This document shows positions 11,406 through 22,464 of a stretch of 64,000 nt of DNA, in pieces; the first letter of the stretch is position 1, and each line of letters starts with the position of its first letter. Source of the DNA: Haliclona indistincta (taxonomy: Eukaryota; Porifera; Demospongiae; Haplosclerida; Chalinidae); assembly GCA_964017065.1 (NCBI GenBank), contig OZ024786.1, positions 14,706,940-14,770,939 of the forward strand. The letters are read 5' to 3'. The position numbers and the translations under genes were made by a program. The notes beneath the pieces were generated by a model, which saw nothing but the letters and a program-made list of their open reading frames with translations, ran no database searches and was not told the DNA's origin.

Positions 11406-11569
11406 CAGTTTTTAGTCTTAGACTACTCGTACAGAGGTTTAGCCACTAATACAAACAGCACTGCACAATTAATAAGGTAAGTATGGCCACTTATAATTAC
11501 AATTGATCATCAGCCATAACTTACAATGCTTGGTGGTATATTATACAAATTAATGTGAAATATTAATTT

Positions 11570-11795
11570 TAATCTGGAATGATTTGAGTCCGAGTTTGAG
11601 GAGAGAGATTTACTTGTGTGATTTGATTACATGGAGACATGGATATGGGAGGGATTTCCATAGCTTGATGACAGAGAGATAGAATGAGTTGTAGAAGACG
11701 GAAGTTCTGCAGAACTAGGCTGAATATTAAAAAGTGAGAAATGATGAGTGAAGTGGGAGTTAAAGCTGATATTAATGGAGAATTGATACTGCATT
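11570..11795 (-). mobile_element. LINE 3'-end relic
   Basis: Second copy of the relic at 8885-9120 (GGGAGGGATTTCCATAGCTT on the plus strand). Same minus-strand reading, equally decayed. Confidence 0.5.
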
Positions 11796-11963
11796 TGTGT
11801 AATGTAAAATAACTATTTTAACACACAGAATGCATGGACACTGAATTGTATTGTCAAATCATCCCATTTTTATACTGAAAGTATGTTTATTCACATACTT
11901 ATTCACAAAAATTATATTCGTACAATCATGTAGTACATGTACAGGGTTTCGTGGACAAGTCTG

Positions 11964-11999
11964 CGAACCGGAAGTAAACGCTGACCAATCAAATTAGCG
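11964..11999 (+). promoter_or_regulatory. Candidate core promoter: ETS-like and CCAAT sites
   Basis: ACCGGAAGT (ETS-family core GGAA) is followed by GACCAATCAAATTAGCGG, which includes a CCAAT box. The pair ends about 40 bases before the ATG at 12036. It is conserved upstream of the duplicate at 38358-38393 (ACCGGAAGA variant). No TATA box is evident. Function is inferred. Confidence 0.4.
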
Positions 12000-12035
12000 G
12001 ATTTTTTCAAACACACGTGAGTGCCGAGCGAGATC

Positions 12036-13430
12036 ATGGACGACTTGAAGTGTGGTATCTGTCTGGAGTTGTTCCAGGACCCGCGGAGTCTGCCCTGTCT
12101 ACACACGTTCTGTCGAGAGTGTATACAGCGCTCACTGAACGAGGAGAACCACTCACTGAAGTGTCCCGTGTGCCGCGCTGAACACGAGCTAAGCGTCGAG
12201 GGGGCGGAGCTACTGCCTGTGAACCAATATGCTCTACAAGAACTACCACTCAAGAGACTACAGCAGCAACGAGAAGACAATGGTGGACCAAACCAGCTAG
12301 TCGAGTGTAAGTCGTGTGGGGAACAGGCAGTAATGGTTGCTTGGTGCTATGATTGTGACGCCATGATCTGTCAGCAATGTTCGAGTCAGCACGAGAAAAT
12401 GTCGGTTCTACGTGGGCATCGTGTCATAAAGAGTGTAGAGTGCAAACTGCCTGATGTGTCTTTAAGCAATCCCAAGACAGGCTTGGTTTCATGCTGTCCA
12501 AAGCACCTCAAGGTCGAGCTAAAATACTGCTGCCTAGCTTGTTCTGAGCTGGTTTGCTCGGAGTGTCTACTTGGGACCCACAAGGGTCATAAATACAGCT
12601 TGGCTGAAAAGGCACGCCATAATTTGGCAACCAAGATGAAAGAGATGACTAATTTAGTCAAAGATAAAGCCCAAGAGTTTAGTAAGTATATAGAGAAGGC
12701 TAACAAGGCTGAAGGCAAGGCACTAGAGTATAGTGAGCTTATGAAGAGTAAACTGAACAGTGTGTTTGATGGTATTGCAGCATCAGTAGAGGCACAGAGG
12801 AATGAAGCTCTCCAGAGTGTGTCACAAGATGTAAAGGAGATCTGGTCACAGAAGGAGATGATGGAGGTCAGTCTGGCTCAACTAGACAGCTTCACTAGAT
12901 TTGCTGACCACACCCACAAGTGCACGACTGATACAAGCTACGTAGCAATGGCCTGCCAGGCTATCAAGCTGATGGAGCACCTCATGAATATTCATGGAGA
13001 CCAAGCAGCTCTTAGCCGTAGGGAGATGGTCATCATTGAATCTCACAAAATGAGGCCTTTGAAAGTTCCACTTGATGGAGTCTTTGCATTGGGTCGTCCA
13101 TCACTCAAGTTTTCACCGACTCCAGGATCAGAATTGTCTTCCAGTTCTACATTGTTTAATGGGTTGACTGTTCAAATTCAAGCATCACTACAATTGGGAG
13201 GAAAAAAATTCCCGGACATATTTTCATCAATTGAAGAGAGTTGTAAACTTGTTGTCACAGCTTCGTATAATCGTACGCCTATTTACACAGAAGTTAAAGC
13301 GGGTCAGTCGTTTTAGACAATTTTTGCTACAATATCGTGTATTGATTCAGAGCATTATCGACCACTGATTATTGTGTGCAAGCTGTCAGGAACTGTGACA
13401 TTTGATACAAAGATTCAGTATACAGCATAA
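12036..13430 (+). pseudogene. TRIM-like E3 ligase with TAG at conserved Trp
   Basis: ATG at 12036 opens 426 codons: RING (C6, C9, C21, H23, C26, C29), B-box 1 (ECKSCGEQ, CYDCDAMICQQC), B-box 2 (CCPKHLKVE, CLAC, CSECLLGTHKGH), coiled coil and most of the C-terminal domain. TAG at 13314-13316 replaces the TGG of the duplicate at 38418 in the QSFW motif. The same frame stays open for 37 more codons to TAA at 13428-13430. A truncated product would lack only the last strands. GTG at 12021 is an in-frame alternative start but unlikely in an animal. Confidence 0.8.
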
Positions 13431-14372
13431 ATTAATTGATTTTGTGCACAAAATAATATACAATAACATTTAACTATTTTATTATCACGATAAGTTCTCC
13501 ATCATACAGTGTGCTTATTTTAAAATTGAAAATTTACGTCACACATGATGCTAAAAATAGCACTCACCTTTTGATCTAAAGGTGTCTCCGCCCACAGCAC
13601 ATGCATGGTCTCACCAGTGACTGGGTCACGCCTCTTCAGTCTCAACTGCACACATGGTTCGCCAACATCCTGAAGTGACTGGGTGAAGATTAATCAAAGA
13701 TTTTTTCTTACCTTGAGAGAGCTTGAGCTGAGTACATAGTCTACTCTCCACTCAACTGATTCTAGTCCAGATACTACAGACAGGATACACAAACAAAAGC
13801 TAAAAACCAGCAATCATGCACTAATGCATGACAGTCACGGTACTAGTCAAAAACTAGCTGATTAAACCTTAGGCACTACATATAAACCAGACACTTTTCA
13901 GCCCTGGATACCCGTATACTTACAAATTAAATTGAGTTAACATTGTTTCTGCTCAATGGTGCAAGGCGTCAATACGTACACTGAGGTAGTTTATGATGGC
14001 AACTACCTTTTAAAATTTGTGAATTACCGAAATTTTGTGAAATTTTAATCATGAATGCAGTGACAAAACTGGCAAAATACTTATTTTTTCGCTAATTTGG
14101 GAATTATTTTCACGAACGTTTCAGTATTATTGCAAATGAATGTGGTCGCAGTTGAAGACTCTTGGATCGGAATACCTCTAAGCTTGGTGAGATTGTCAGC
14201 ATATGCTAATTTACACAAATAATTATGAAGTGAAACAATAATTATTCCCTATACACAGCGGTATTCATTGAACAGTGTTCACATGTGGGCAGGAGATTAT
14301 CATTCAAACAGCGTGAATAACATTATTGCTATTACGTCACATTGCGTAACTTGGGTGGAGCTGGTGTTTTGG
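13431..14372. other. Spacer between two TRIM copies
   Basis: Repeated at 39815-40750 with small indels. No gene is seen. Just before the downstream copy lies ATTACGTCACATTGCGTAAC (14331-14350), a CRE-like TTACGTCA plus a C/EBP-like ATTGCGTAAC, kept at 40711-40730; the TTACGTCA half recurs at 7605 and 61952. Confidence 0.5.
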
Positions 14373-15267
14373 ATGCTGAAGTGTGGTATCTGTCTGGAGT
14401 TGTTCCAGGACCCGCGGAGTCTGCGGTTTTTGTGTACAAGTTGCTATGAGCAGCTGGTTTGCTCAGATTGTTTGTTGCTAGGAGGGCACAAACATCATCA
14501 ATATATCCTTGCTTCAGCGGCACGGCCCGAGTTAGAGACAATGATTGAGGAATTTGATGGTTTAGTTCAATCAAAGGAAAGCGAGTTCAGTAAGTATATA
14601 GAGAAGGCTAGTGAGGCTGAAGGCAAGGCACTAGAGTATAGTGAGCTTATGAAGAGTGATGAAGTGAACAATGTGTTTGATGGTATCGTAGCATCAGTAG
14701 AGGCACAGAGGAATGAAGCTCTCCAGAGTGTGTCACAAGGAGTGAAGGAGATCTGGTCACAGAAGGAGATGATGGAGGTCAGTCTGGCTCAACTAGACAG
14801 CTTCACTAGATTTGCAGAGAACACACACAAGTGCAGAACTTTGTAGCAATGGCAGCTCAAGGTGTCAAGCTGATGGAACGACTGAACAATACTCACGGAG
14901 ACAAGCGTGTTCTTGAGAATAAGTTGGCTATTGGGTCATCTCACAAAACTGACAGTTGAAAGCGCGTTCCTTTAGATGAGCTCTTTACTTTGGGTCAACC
15001 AAACACGCTAACATTTTTACCTCAGTTTGGATTCCAAATATCGAATCTTACATTGGGCAAGAATGTTATAAGCATCAAAGCATCACTTGCAGTCCGCAGC
15101 AGTACTAGCTATAGGAGTAGTAACCATAAGAGCAATAATCCACTTCCATTGTTTTTTCCAACAATACCACTGGAAAGATGTAGACTTAATGTTGAGGCTT
15201 CTTACAATAGAATAAGTGCTTTTGCTGAAGTCAGAGTTGATCAGTCGTCTTGGGAGATTGCTGTACA
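14373..15267 (+). pseudogene. TRIM-like, internal deletion fusing RING start to B-box 2
   Basis: Duplicate of the copy at 40750. A deletion joins the PRSL codons of the RING directly to the RFLCTSC segment of B-box 2; a TCTG microhomology lies at the junction near 14425. B-box 1 and most of the RING are gone, yet the frame is kept. Later lesions are a 10-bp deletion at 14838 giving TAG at 14844, and TGA near 14957. An upstream 2-bp loss puts the out-of-frame ATG in frame as MLKCGIC. The 3' end is cut at about 15267 by the tandem repeat that follows. Confidence 0.8.
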
Positions 15268-16232
15268 AACCCCCGGCGTGTTGCACATTGTAGAGTTAGC
15301 TCCTTAGTTTTGGTTTTCAGAAGGAGCTTTGCAGCTAAAGCCAACCTGCTTGCTATTGAAACTGCACTGCTAACCAGAAGACAGCAAAGTGCTGACCACA
15401 AGACAAAGGTGTGTCAAGTGGGCGTGACCGTGAACACTGAGTAGGTAGCCATTGCTCTGGCTTTGATAGGCTTTTTCTTGAGATGTCTACGCACCCCCAG
15501 AGCTGTCCTGCAGTTTAGATAGAATCTACAGGTACCTATAGGTAGTCAACTATGAGCGCTTTTGTCGTCAGAGAGGTCAAAGACGGCCGTCAAGGTAAGC
15601 CAGCCATAACTCGAGAACGAAAGCACTTTAGCAAAATCCACGAGTCACATTGCAAGCCATTGTCGTGCTTATCATGCTCATTACCTTACCAACGCGTAGA
15701 AGTGATCGCTGATCTCTGCAGCTCGATGGACAGAACGAATGAACAGATTTCACGAAACCCTCGGCGTGTTGCACATTGTAGAGAAAGCTCCTTAGTTATG
15801 GTTTGCAGAAGGAGCTTTGCAGCTAAAGCAAACCTGCTTGCTATTGAAACTGCACGGGTAACCAGAAGACAGCAAAGTGCTGACCACAAGGACAAGGTGT
15901 ATCAAGTGGGCGTGACCGTGAACACTTGAGTAGGTAGCCATTGCTCTTGGCTTTTATAGGCGTTTTTCTTGAGATTTATACGCACCCCAGATCTGTCCTG
16001 AAGTTTAGATGGAATATACAAGTACCTAGGTAGTCAACTATGGGCGCTTTTGTCGTCAGAGAGGTCTAAGATGGCCGTCAAGGTGAGCCAGCCATACATA
16101 ACTCGAGAACGAAAGCACTTTAGCAAAATCCACGAGTCACATTGCAAGCCATTGTCGAGCTAAGCCTGTTCATACCTTTACCGAGTTTCAGAAGTGAGCG
16201 ATGGTCTCTGCATCTCGATGGACAGAATGAAC
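15268..16232. repeat. Two tandem ~480-bp repeats
   Basis: 15268-15757 and 15758-16228 are closely similar copies, each beginning with ACCC(T/C)CGGCGTGTTGCACA and ending with GATGGACAGAA. The array interrupts the 3' end of the TRIM pseudogene. Each contains CGTCAGAGAGGTC and CTCGAGAACGAAAGCAC; short ORFs in it have no family resemblance. It may be part of a larger interspersed repeat, but no terminal inverted repeat is seen. Confidence 0.75.
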
Positions 16233-16247
16233 GACAAACGAAGTACC

Positions 16248-16938
16248 AAAGTACCAAAGTTTATTACTGTTGCCCTCTACGGGATAATAATGACAAAAAC
16301 AAGAACTAAGTAGATGAAATAAAAAAATATAGAGTCAGTCTGGGAATTTTATCGCCACAATGAGGACATAGTCTCTCACCAAAGGTCGGTCTTGAAAGAG
16401 CACTAAAAAACCCCTGCATAATTAGCTTAGTTCCACGAACACCCAGCTCAAGTGCCTCATACCATATGCTGTTCCAACTTGAGGCAATATTAGCTGTAGC
16501 TGACACAAGTGAGAGCGAGGGATGAGACTTGGACTCCGCTAGTGTTCCTTCCCAGTCACTCGCAAGAATATCTTGCTTCGCATCATGAACAATTGAAAGT
16601 GCATCAGGAGGATTGTGAAGACAGAGTTGCAGGAAATTGGTGCCAAAGAAGCTCTCCAGAAAACGGCATTGTTGTACCAGACTGATTTCATAAACATCAT
16701 ACGAGGCCAGAGTACGAAAAACTCGAGAACTTATGTTATCGTCATTTACTAGAACTCTAGCCAGGAAATTGAGCTTTCGAATAAGGATGCGTGCCTTAAC
16801 AGAGGGCCAGTGAAGACCAATCAAGGTACTGGTGTTAGAGTGGAATTTAGACAACCCCAAAATCCGCTTTCCAATCTCAGCTTGAAAAGACTCCAGACTC
16901 CAGAATAACCCTCGCGCATGCGCCGAGGGTTAATGAGT
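16248..16938 (-). mobile_element. 5'-truncated LINE fragment
   Basis: A minus-strand open frame (16306-16860, 184 residues) contains WNSIWYEALELGVRGTK and a terminal CPHCG. This fits the C-terminal part of non-LTR retrotransposon ORF2 proteins. The 3' end, reading left, finishes in short tandem units (TTGGTAC). A 15-bp direct repeat with one mismatch (GACAAACGAAGTACC at 16233, GACAAACCAAGTACC at 16939) flanks the fragment and may be the target-site duplication. No RT catalytic core is present. Confidence 0.6.
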
Positions 16939-16980
16939 GACAAACCAAGTACCGTAACACTCGCGCATGCGCCGAGGGTT
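16908..16980. promoter_or_regulatory. Two NRF1-like palindromes upstream of intact TRIM
   Basis: CGCGCATGCGC occurs at 16913-16923 and 16962-16972 inside a longer shared unit (CTCGCGCATGCGCCGAGGGT). The core matches the NRF-1 consensus (GCGCATGCGC). The second site is 47 bases before the ATG at 17019. The sites may have arrived with the LINE fragment, as the first lies inside the proposed insertion. Regulatory use is inferred. Confidence 0.4.
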
Positions 16981-17018
16981 GATTAATTCATGATTATTAG
17001 TTTTGCTCAGAGGATAAT

Positions 17019-18425
17019 ATGGCCGCCACATGCATTGAAGATCTGAAGTGTGGTATCTGTCTCGAGTTGTTCCAGGACCCGCGGAGTCTGCCCTGTCTAC
17101 ACACGTTCTGTCGAGAGTGTATACAGCGCTCACTGAACGAGGAGAACCACACATTGAAGTGTCCTGTGTGCCGCACTAAACACGAGCTAAGTGAGGGGGC
17201 GGGGCTACTGCCAGTGAACCAATATGCTCTACAAGAACTACCACTCAAGAGACTACAGCAGCAACGAGAGGACAATGGTGGACCACACCAGCTAGTCGAG
17301 TGTAAGTCGTGTGGGGAACAGGTTGGACCAGTGGTTGCTTGGTGTGAGGACTGCGATGGCGTCATTTGTCAACAATGCTTTGATCAGCACAAGAAGTTGG
17401 TCATCTTTCGAAGGCATCATGTTGTAAATAATAATGATAGCAGATCACCGAATGTGCCTGGAAGAAATGTGTCTAAGTCCAGCCTGGTTACATGTTGTGT
17501 GAGGCATGTCAGGGCAGAACTAAAATACTGGTGTTCCGTTTGTTCTGAGGTGGTTTGTGCTGAATTTCTACTCGGGCCCCACAAAGACCATGACTACAGC
17601 TTGGCTGAGGAGGCACACCACAACTTAGAGTCTAAGATAAAGGATATGGCTGGTTTAGTAGTGGAAAAGAAACAAGAGTTTAGTGCCTATTTGGATAAGG
17701 CTCATATGGTTGAAGGCAAGGCACTAGAGTATAGTGAGCGTATGAAGAGTGAAGTGAACAATGTGTTTGATGGTATCGCAGCATCAGTAGAGGCACAGAG
17801 GAATGAAGCTCTCCAGAGTGTGTCACAAGGAGTGAAGGAGATCTGGTCACAGAAGGAGATGATGGAGGTCAGTCTGGCTCAACTAGACAGCTTCACTAGA
17901 TTTGCTGACCACACCCACAAGTGCACGACTAGTACACGATATGTAGCCATGGCAACTCAAGGAATCAAGCTGATGGAGCGACTGAAGGATACTCATGGAG
18001 ATGAGGCTGTTCTAGAGCACAAGGGAATGGTTATTGCAACTCACGATGACACTAAAGCTCTTTGTGTTCCTTTGAATAGTCTATTTGCTTTTGGTCAACC
18101 ATCATTAAGGTTTTATCCTAGTTCTGGTGCAAAAATTTCTAAACGCACTGACTCAACAGTATCTGTTGAAGTATCACTGCAATTCAAAACATCTGGTTTT
18201 TCGCAGTTTTTTCCATCGCTTACTCATATCTGTGAGACTGGTAAACTCAATGTCACTGCAGCGTATTGTAATGAGAATGTTTCGACTGAAATTAGAATCA
18301 ATCAGTCATCTTGGAAAATAACTGTGAACCTACGTAGAACTTTTGTTAACTATTTTCCACTGGTAATCGAGTGCAAGTTATCGGGAGCAGTGTCAATTGC
18401 AGACAAGATCACATATAAAGCATAA
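17019..18425 (+). CDS. TRIM-like RING/B-box/coiled-coil protein, intact ORF
   Basis: 468 residues from ATG 17019 (MAATCIEDLKCG), one exon. RING C3HC4 at about residues 11-51 (CGIC, CLHTFC, CPVC); B-box 1 at about 95-133; B-box 2 at about 165-200. One B-box 2 zinc ligand is replaced (AEFLL instead of AECLL at 17563-17577). The coiled coil covers about 205-330 with the conserved EAQRNEALQSVS and EIWSQKEMMEVSLAQLDSF segments. The C-terminal beta-rich domain starts at FAFGQPSL and contains INQSSWKI and CKLSGAV. By family it is a candidate E3 ubiquitin ligase forming coiled-coil dimers in the cytoplasm; target unknown. A LINE fragment and two NRF1-like sites lie just upstream. Confidence 0.85.
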   Translation: MAATCIEDLKCGICLELFQDPRSLPCLHTFCRECIQRSLNEENHTLKCPVCRTKHELSEGAGLLPVNQYALQELPLKRLQQQREDNGGPHQLVECKSCGEQVGPVVAWCEDCDGVICQQCFDQHKKLVIFRRHHVVNNNDSRSPNVPGRNVSKSSLVTCCVRHVRAELKYWCSVCSEVVCAEFLLGPHKDHDYSLAEEAHHNLESKIKDMAGLVVEKKQEFSAYLDKAHMVEGKALEYSERMKSEVNNVFDGIAASVEAQRNEALQSVSQGVKEIWSQKEMMEVSLAQLDSFTRFADHTHKCTTSTRYVAMATQGIKLMERLKDTHGDEAVLEHKGMVIATHDDTKALCVPLNSLFAFGQPSLRFYPSSGAKISKRTDSTVSVEVSLQFKTSGFSQFFPSLTHICETGKLNVTAAYCNENVSTEIRINQSSWKITVNLRRTFVNYFPLVIECKLSGAVSIADKITYKA

Positions 18426-18776
18426 TAATTTGTTTGTACACTTCAATTTGTGATAATTTGTGACTTGATTTTCTCAATAATGATGCACTTGCTTGAGAGG
18501 CTCCACATGTTAACGACAAGAAATAACAATCCAATGTTTGTGGGCGCACATCGATCTCCTTCAATCAGCATAGTTATGATTAACAATTTGCAAGATCACA
18601 TCCTTCTCACAACTATAATTCCAAGTATAATGAGTGACAGCTGCTTTCGTTTCTCTTTTTGTTACTTCTTCTAATTACTATTGTTTGTCATTGCTCTCCG
18701 GCGCTGCCTCTAGTCCAAGTTTATTATTGTCCAATAATAATTTTATCTCATTGAAAACATTATTTTTTCACCTTAA
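18426..18776. other. Spacer downstream of TRIM, no gene seen
   Basis: Short unrelated ORFs only. No polyadenylation signal could be assigned with confidence. Confidence 0.4.
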
Positions 18777-19366
18777 CCCTTTAAGCCCTAATGACGCAAT
18801 TTTGCGTCATACATACTTCAGACAGCATAACTTAATGAAAAAGTGCTAAAATATCCCAAAATTAAGCCAAATTGAAGAATACAAATAACCGCAAAAATTG
18901 ACCGGTTTTCGGCGCGCCCCCTGCGCTAAACGTATTGGCTTCGGCATTTCTATGGCTTCAATGCAAATTTCACAACATTTTAGGAAAAACAAAATGGCTG
19001 CCAAGAAAATTTGGGCATTTTATGGCTTCGGGTGCTCGGAAAACACATTTTTGCGCATTCTCTATGATCTGGGCTACATTTTACATTGACCAAAACCACT
19101 GCTATTTGTGTGTACTTTTCAGTAGCCAGCCCCAAAGCACTAACTTTGAGCAAAATTTGACGAGGTCGCTGCACTTTATCGGCTTCACTTTCGAAGTGGG
19201 GGGGGCATATCGACCGACTTGAGTGTGAGCAATTGCGGCTACTCACTGGCGTAAAAGGACGCAAATTTGAGACCAGTAGCACAAAAGACACACGAGATAT
19301 TCACGATAGAAGTGGTCAGCATTTACGAGGTTAAAATTTCAGCAAGATAATTTAGTAGTTAAAGGG
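18777..19366. mobile_element. 590-bp piggyBac-like non-autonomous element
   Basis: TTAA at 18773-18776 and 19367-19370 flank ends that begin CCCTTTAAGCCCTAATGACG and finish AGTAGTTAAAGGG. TTAA duplication with CCC/GGG termini is the piggyBac signature. GACGCAATTTTGCGTC near the left end is itself palindromic. No transposase is present. Confidence 0.65.
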
Positions 19367-19844
19367 TTAATCATTTTGAAATCCTTCACCCTCTGTTTCT
19401 TACAGAAACTGTCTCAAAATGATATTTCGAACACTTAGAGTACATTCTGGAGCATTTATAGCCAGATTTTCAAATTTTGATGAAAATTCATTAAAAAATG
19501 ATTTTAAAAGCAACTATAAAACTAGCAAAATGTTTTATTCTCCAAAAACTTTAATTGCTAACGTGTTATAGCAACCGCTTCTCATAGTTTTTTTATGCTA
19601 TGAACCAATGTGCACGATGTTCACATCTGCCATGAATCATGATCACTTCGCGGTACTGCGAATAACATTGCGCAAATTTACGTCACTGTCCGCTTTCCAG
19701 GACCCGCGGAGTCTGCCCTGTCTACACACGTTCTGTCGAGAGTGTATACAGCGCTCACTGAACGAGGAGAACCACTCACTGAAGTGTCCCGTGTGCCGCG
19801 CTAAACACGAGCTAAGCGAGGGTGCGGGGCTACTACCTGTGAGC

Positions 19845-20240
19845 GCAACCTCGATTATCCGGACCTCGATTATCCGTACCCTCGATTATCCGGACTAGCT
19901 GGAGGAGCATGTTTTCGGTTAATTAGATATTTGGTATGTACAAAATTCTATGAATATAAATAGCGCTTACAACGTTACACGTTATGAATATAATTAATGA
20001 CCACGCTGCTGTTTGCTCGTTGTTTTCTACAGTTTTGTAGCCAAGCAGTCTGGCTTATTTCACCTCCCCACGGTAGGAAACAATGTTTGCTTATATAAAC
20101 AAGAGAGTGCGATCTCAACGATCTAAGCCTCCATTGCCATCGTTCGGATGCTTGTGAACGGCCGCCATTTTGATTTTCGTTATCCGGACGTCTAGAAATT
20201 TTTGGTGGCCAAAGCTGTCCGGATAATCGAGGTTGAACTG
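19845..20240. mobile_element. Pogo/Tigger-like MITE
   Basis: The right end is the inverse complement of CAGTTCAACCTCGATTATCC followed by TA; the left end has AACCTCGATTATCCGGAC, repeated about three times in tandem (19848-19895). Ends with CCTCGATTATCCG-like sequence and a TA target are typical of pogo/Tigger elements of the Tc1-mariner group. The left terminal bases are not clean, so a small deletion probably happened there. Confidence 0.6.
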
Positions 20241-20407
20241 TAATGGTAGCTTGGTGCTATGATTGTTTTGCCATAATCTGTCAACCGTGTGTGACATTGC
20301 ACAAGAAGATAGCGAGTTTAGGAGGACACCATGTCGTAGGTAACAAGGAAAGTCGACAACCTATTGTGTCTAAGTCCAGTTATTGTCCAAGACATTGCAG
20401 AGTAGAA

Positions 20408-21101
20408 CCAGGAGTCCATAATCAACCGCGCCTACTAAGAGAAGGAGTGTGAATCGCCCACGCTTTAATTGGATTTTCTGCCATCGAACTGTCGCTAGCG
20501 GATATACTATTTTTAGCGCAGTTAGACCGCACCTCCTTGAAGATGGGCAACCTGAGAGCAACTGTATGTACTCGTGAAAGCATCTGATAGCCTATCCAGC
20601 CATATCGTGGCGTCGCTAGATCACCTGTACGTTCGTGGTTCGGCTATCTGATTTTTTCGAAGCTGTTTATCGCTCGATCATACAACTGGATCCTTGGAGC
20701 TGCTGTGTTGAGCTGTCAGCATAGCTGTTCCGCTTCAGCTATGTGTTGTATCACGGCCACTAACCGTAACAACTACTGTTACATCTCAGGTAAGGAATGG
20801 AACTATGAGAAACAGCTGACCAGTGATATGACACGAAGCTTTGATCGAACGGAAGACAGCCACGCTCACGAGGGTTGGCGAAGGCAACGACGGCCTTGTA
20901 AATCGAGCTAGAAATAGAGACCAGGATCCTTCCTCAGCGCTTAGATCATAGACAACTCTCTGTCTTCAGTATTGAGCTGCCATCTTCAAGCGCTAAAAAT
21001 AGTATATCCGCTAGCGACAGTTCGCTGGCAGAAAATCCAATTAAAGCGTGGGCGATTCACACTCCTACTCTTAGTAGGCGCGGTTGATTATGGACTCCTG
21101 G
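20408..21101. mobile_element. 694-bp inverted-repeat transposon in the B-box 2 coding region
   Basis: Terminal inverted repeats of about 110 bp start CCAGGAGTCCATAATCAACC and differ at only a few positions. The target duplication is TAGAA (20403-20407 and 21102-21106), or GTAGAAC if one terminal C is not counted. The uninterrupted target is present at 4595-4602 and 59045-59052 (GTAGAACTG). The interior (20520-20990) has no transposase. Confidence 0.8.
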
Positions 21102-21120
21102 TAGAACTGAATTACTGGTA

Positions 21121-21707
21121 GCGATGTCAGAAGGGTCCGAAATTTTTAATTTTCATCGGTCCCCGTAGTATGTGTATTTGAGATTCGGACGGTCCGTTTT
21201 TCCCGCAAGTAGTAACTTCGTACGAGAAACTGCAATCTTAACGAGTCTTGGTATACAAAGCAAGGACACATCAAACTATCCATCCATAGTGTTTATGGTT
21301 AGACTCTCTTCTGTGGTGATTTTTGCAGCTGAGGTTTGTCTACACGTTCACAGAGTGCAATTGACGTCGACGTTGTACAACTTCCGGAGTTTGCAGCTCT
21401 TTAGCGCTTTCAAGATTGGCTGTGAAACATATTTTGAGGACTGTTTGAACCTTAAGGAAATCCGAGGCACCAATATTATCATGTACATCACCATCTCCAA
21501 GTATATTTTGTGTCAGCTTCCTCTTCCCGATTTTTTTTTAATTCATGAAATACTGCATTTTCCGCAAGCTGTATCTTCATACAAAAAGCTGCGCTATTAA
21601 TGAATCTTGGTGTACTAAGTAACAACATATCAAACTATCAATCCATTGTGTTATTAGTTTGAATCTATTGCACGATGAATTTTTGCACTGACTTTTAGAA
21701 CGGAATA
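21121..21707. other. Unassigned stretch with one 142-codon ORF
   Basis: An ORF at 21172-21600 (+) starts from ATG but shows no motif I recognise. Its sequence is not repeated in the window. It may be part of an unrecognised repeat. No product is claimed. Confidence 0.3.
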
Positions 21708-21946
21708 CAGGGTTCTATCCACTGGGGGGGGGTGGAGGGGAAGATTCTCCCCCAAACTCTCCAACTTCCCCCAAAAAATTTGCCACAAAGTATCTCAAAA
21801 AGGCCAATTAAAGGTCTAAATTTCAAAAATTTCCTGCGGGGCATGCCCCCAGACCCCCCTAGCAGACTGTAGCTACGCTACAGTCCCATCTCACACCTCT
21901 CACTAAAGCCTTCCCCTCCAAAATAAAAATCCTAGATAGAACCCTG
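21708..21946. mobile_element. 239-bp MITE with CAGGGTTCTATC ends
   Basis: Ends are CAGGGTTCTATC and GATAGAACCCTG, flanked by GAATA on both sides (21703-21707 and 21947-21951). CAGGG termini suggest the hAT superfamily, although the visible duplication is only five bases. A G-run at 21721-21730 lies inside. Confidence 0.6.
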
Positions 21947-22197
21947 GAATAGAACGGAATAGAACGCAATTGAAGGAACGCAATGGACCACGCTCTCTAA
22001 TTGGATGCAATAGAATAATACGGTAGAAAAAAATTATACTTTTGATCAAGGTACAGTACCTTGGTTCAAAGGGATTGTCTTTGTTCACTAAATCTCAGGT
22101 CCGGATGTATTACGTCACGGGCAGGAAGCACGTGACATGCCCGCGTACGTGTACTATAAAAGATATAAAGCCTCGTTCAATGGAAAAGCGAGCATCA

Positions 22198-22291
22198 GGT
22201 CTCGGTGGCTCAGTGGGTGGGTGGTGTGCATGGCAGTGTGGTGTGCTGGGTTCAATACCTCAGTAAGTGCTACTTTTGGTTCTTTTTTTTA
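22198..22291 (+). repeat. Possible tRNA-derived SINE head with Pol III terminator
   Basis: TGGCTCAGTGG (22206-22216) fits the RNA polymerase III A box, GGTTCAATACC (22249-22259) fits the B box, and an eight- to nine-T run follows at about 22282-22290. The T-stem does not pair cleanly, so a functional tRNA is unlikely. It is better seen as a tRNA-derived SINE or pseudo-tRNA. Confidence 0.45.
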
Positions 22292-22464
22292 CTAATAAAA
22301 ACTGTTATTCAGAGGTTAGCGCTTTTATCCATGTTTTGCACGGGCCAGTAGCGCTGTTAGATCCATGGTTTGCGCTGTTAGCCACGGGTTGTTAGCCTCC
22401 CGACGATCCTTAGTTAGGAAGACACTCCAGACGATCCTTAGTTTGGAAGACCCTCCCGACGATC

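Larger units (their letters stand above)
19697..21119 (+). pseudogene. TRIM relic split by two transposons
   Basis: RING (CLHTFC, CPVC) to the B-box linker at 19697-19840, B-box 1 to early B-box 2 at 20241-20407 (CYDC, SYCPRH), and a 19-bp continuation at 21102-21120. The pieces are separated by a pogo-like MITE and by a 694-bp inverted-repeat element. The first 40 bases of the RING are also missing. Sequence after 21120 is unrelated. It is closest to the 4124/57979 group (GNKESRQPIVSKSSYCPRH). Confidence 0.8.

Noticed and set aside
22198..22275. Functional tRNA gene
   Set aside because: A and B boxes fit, but the T-stem and acceptor stem do not pair well, so a SINE-like relic is more likely.
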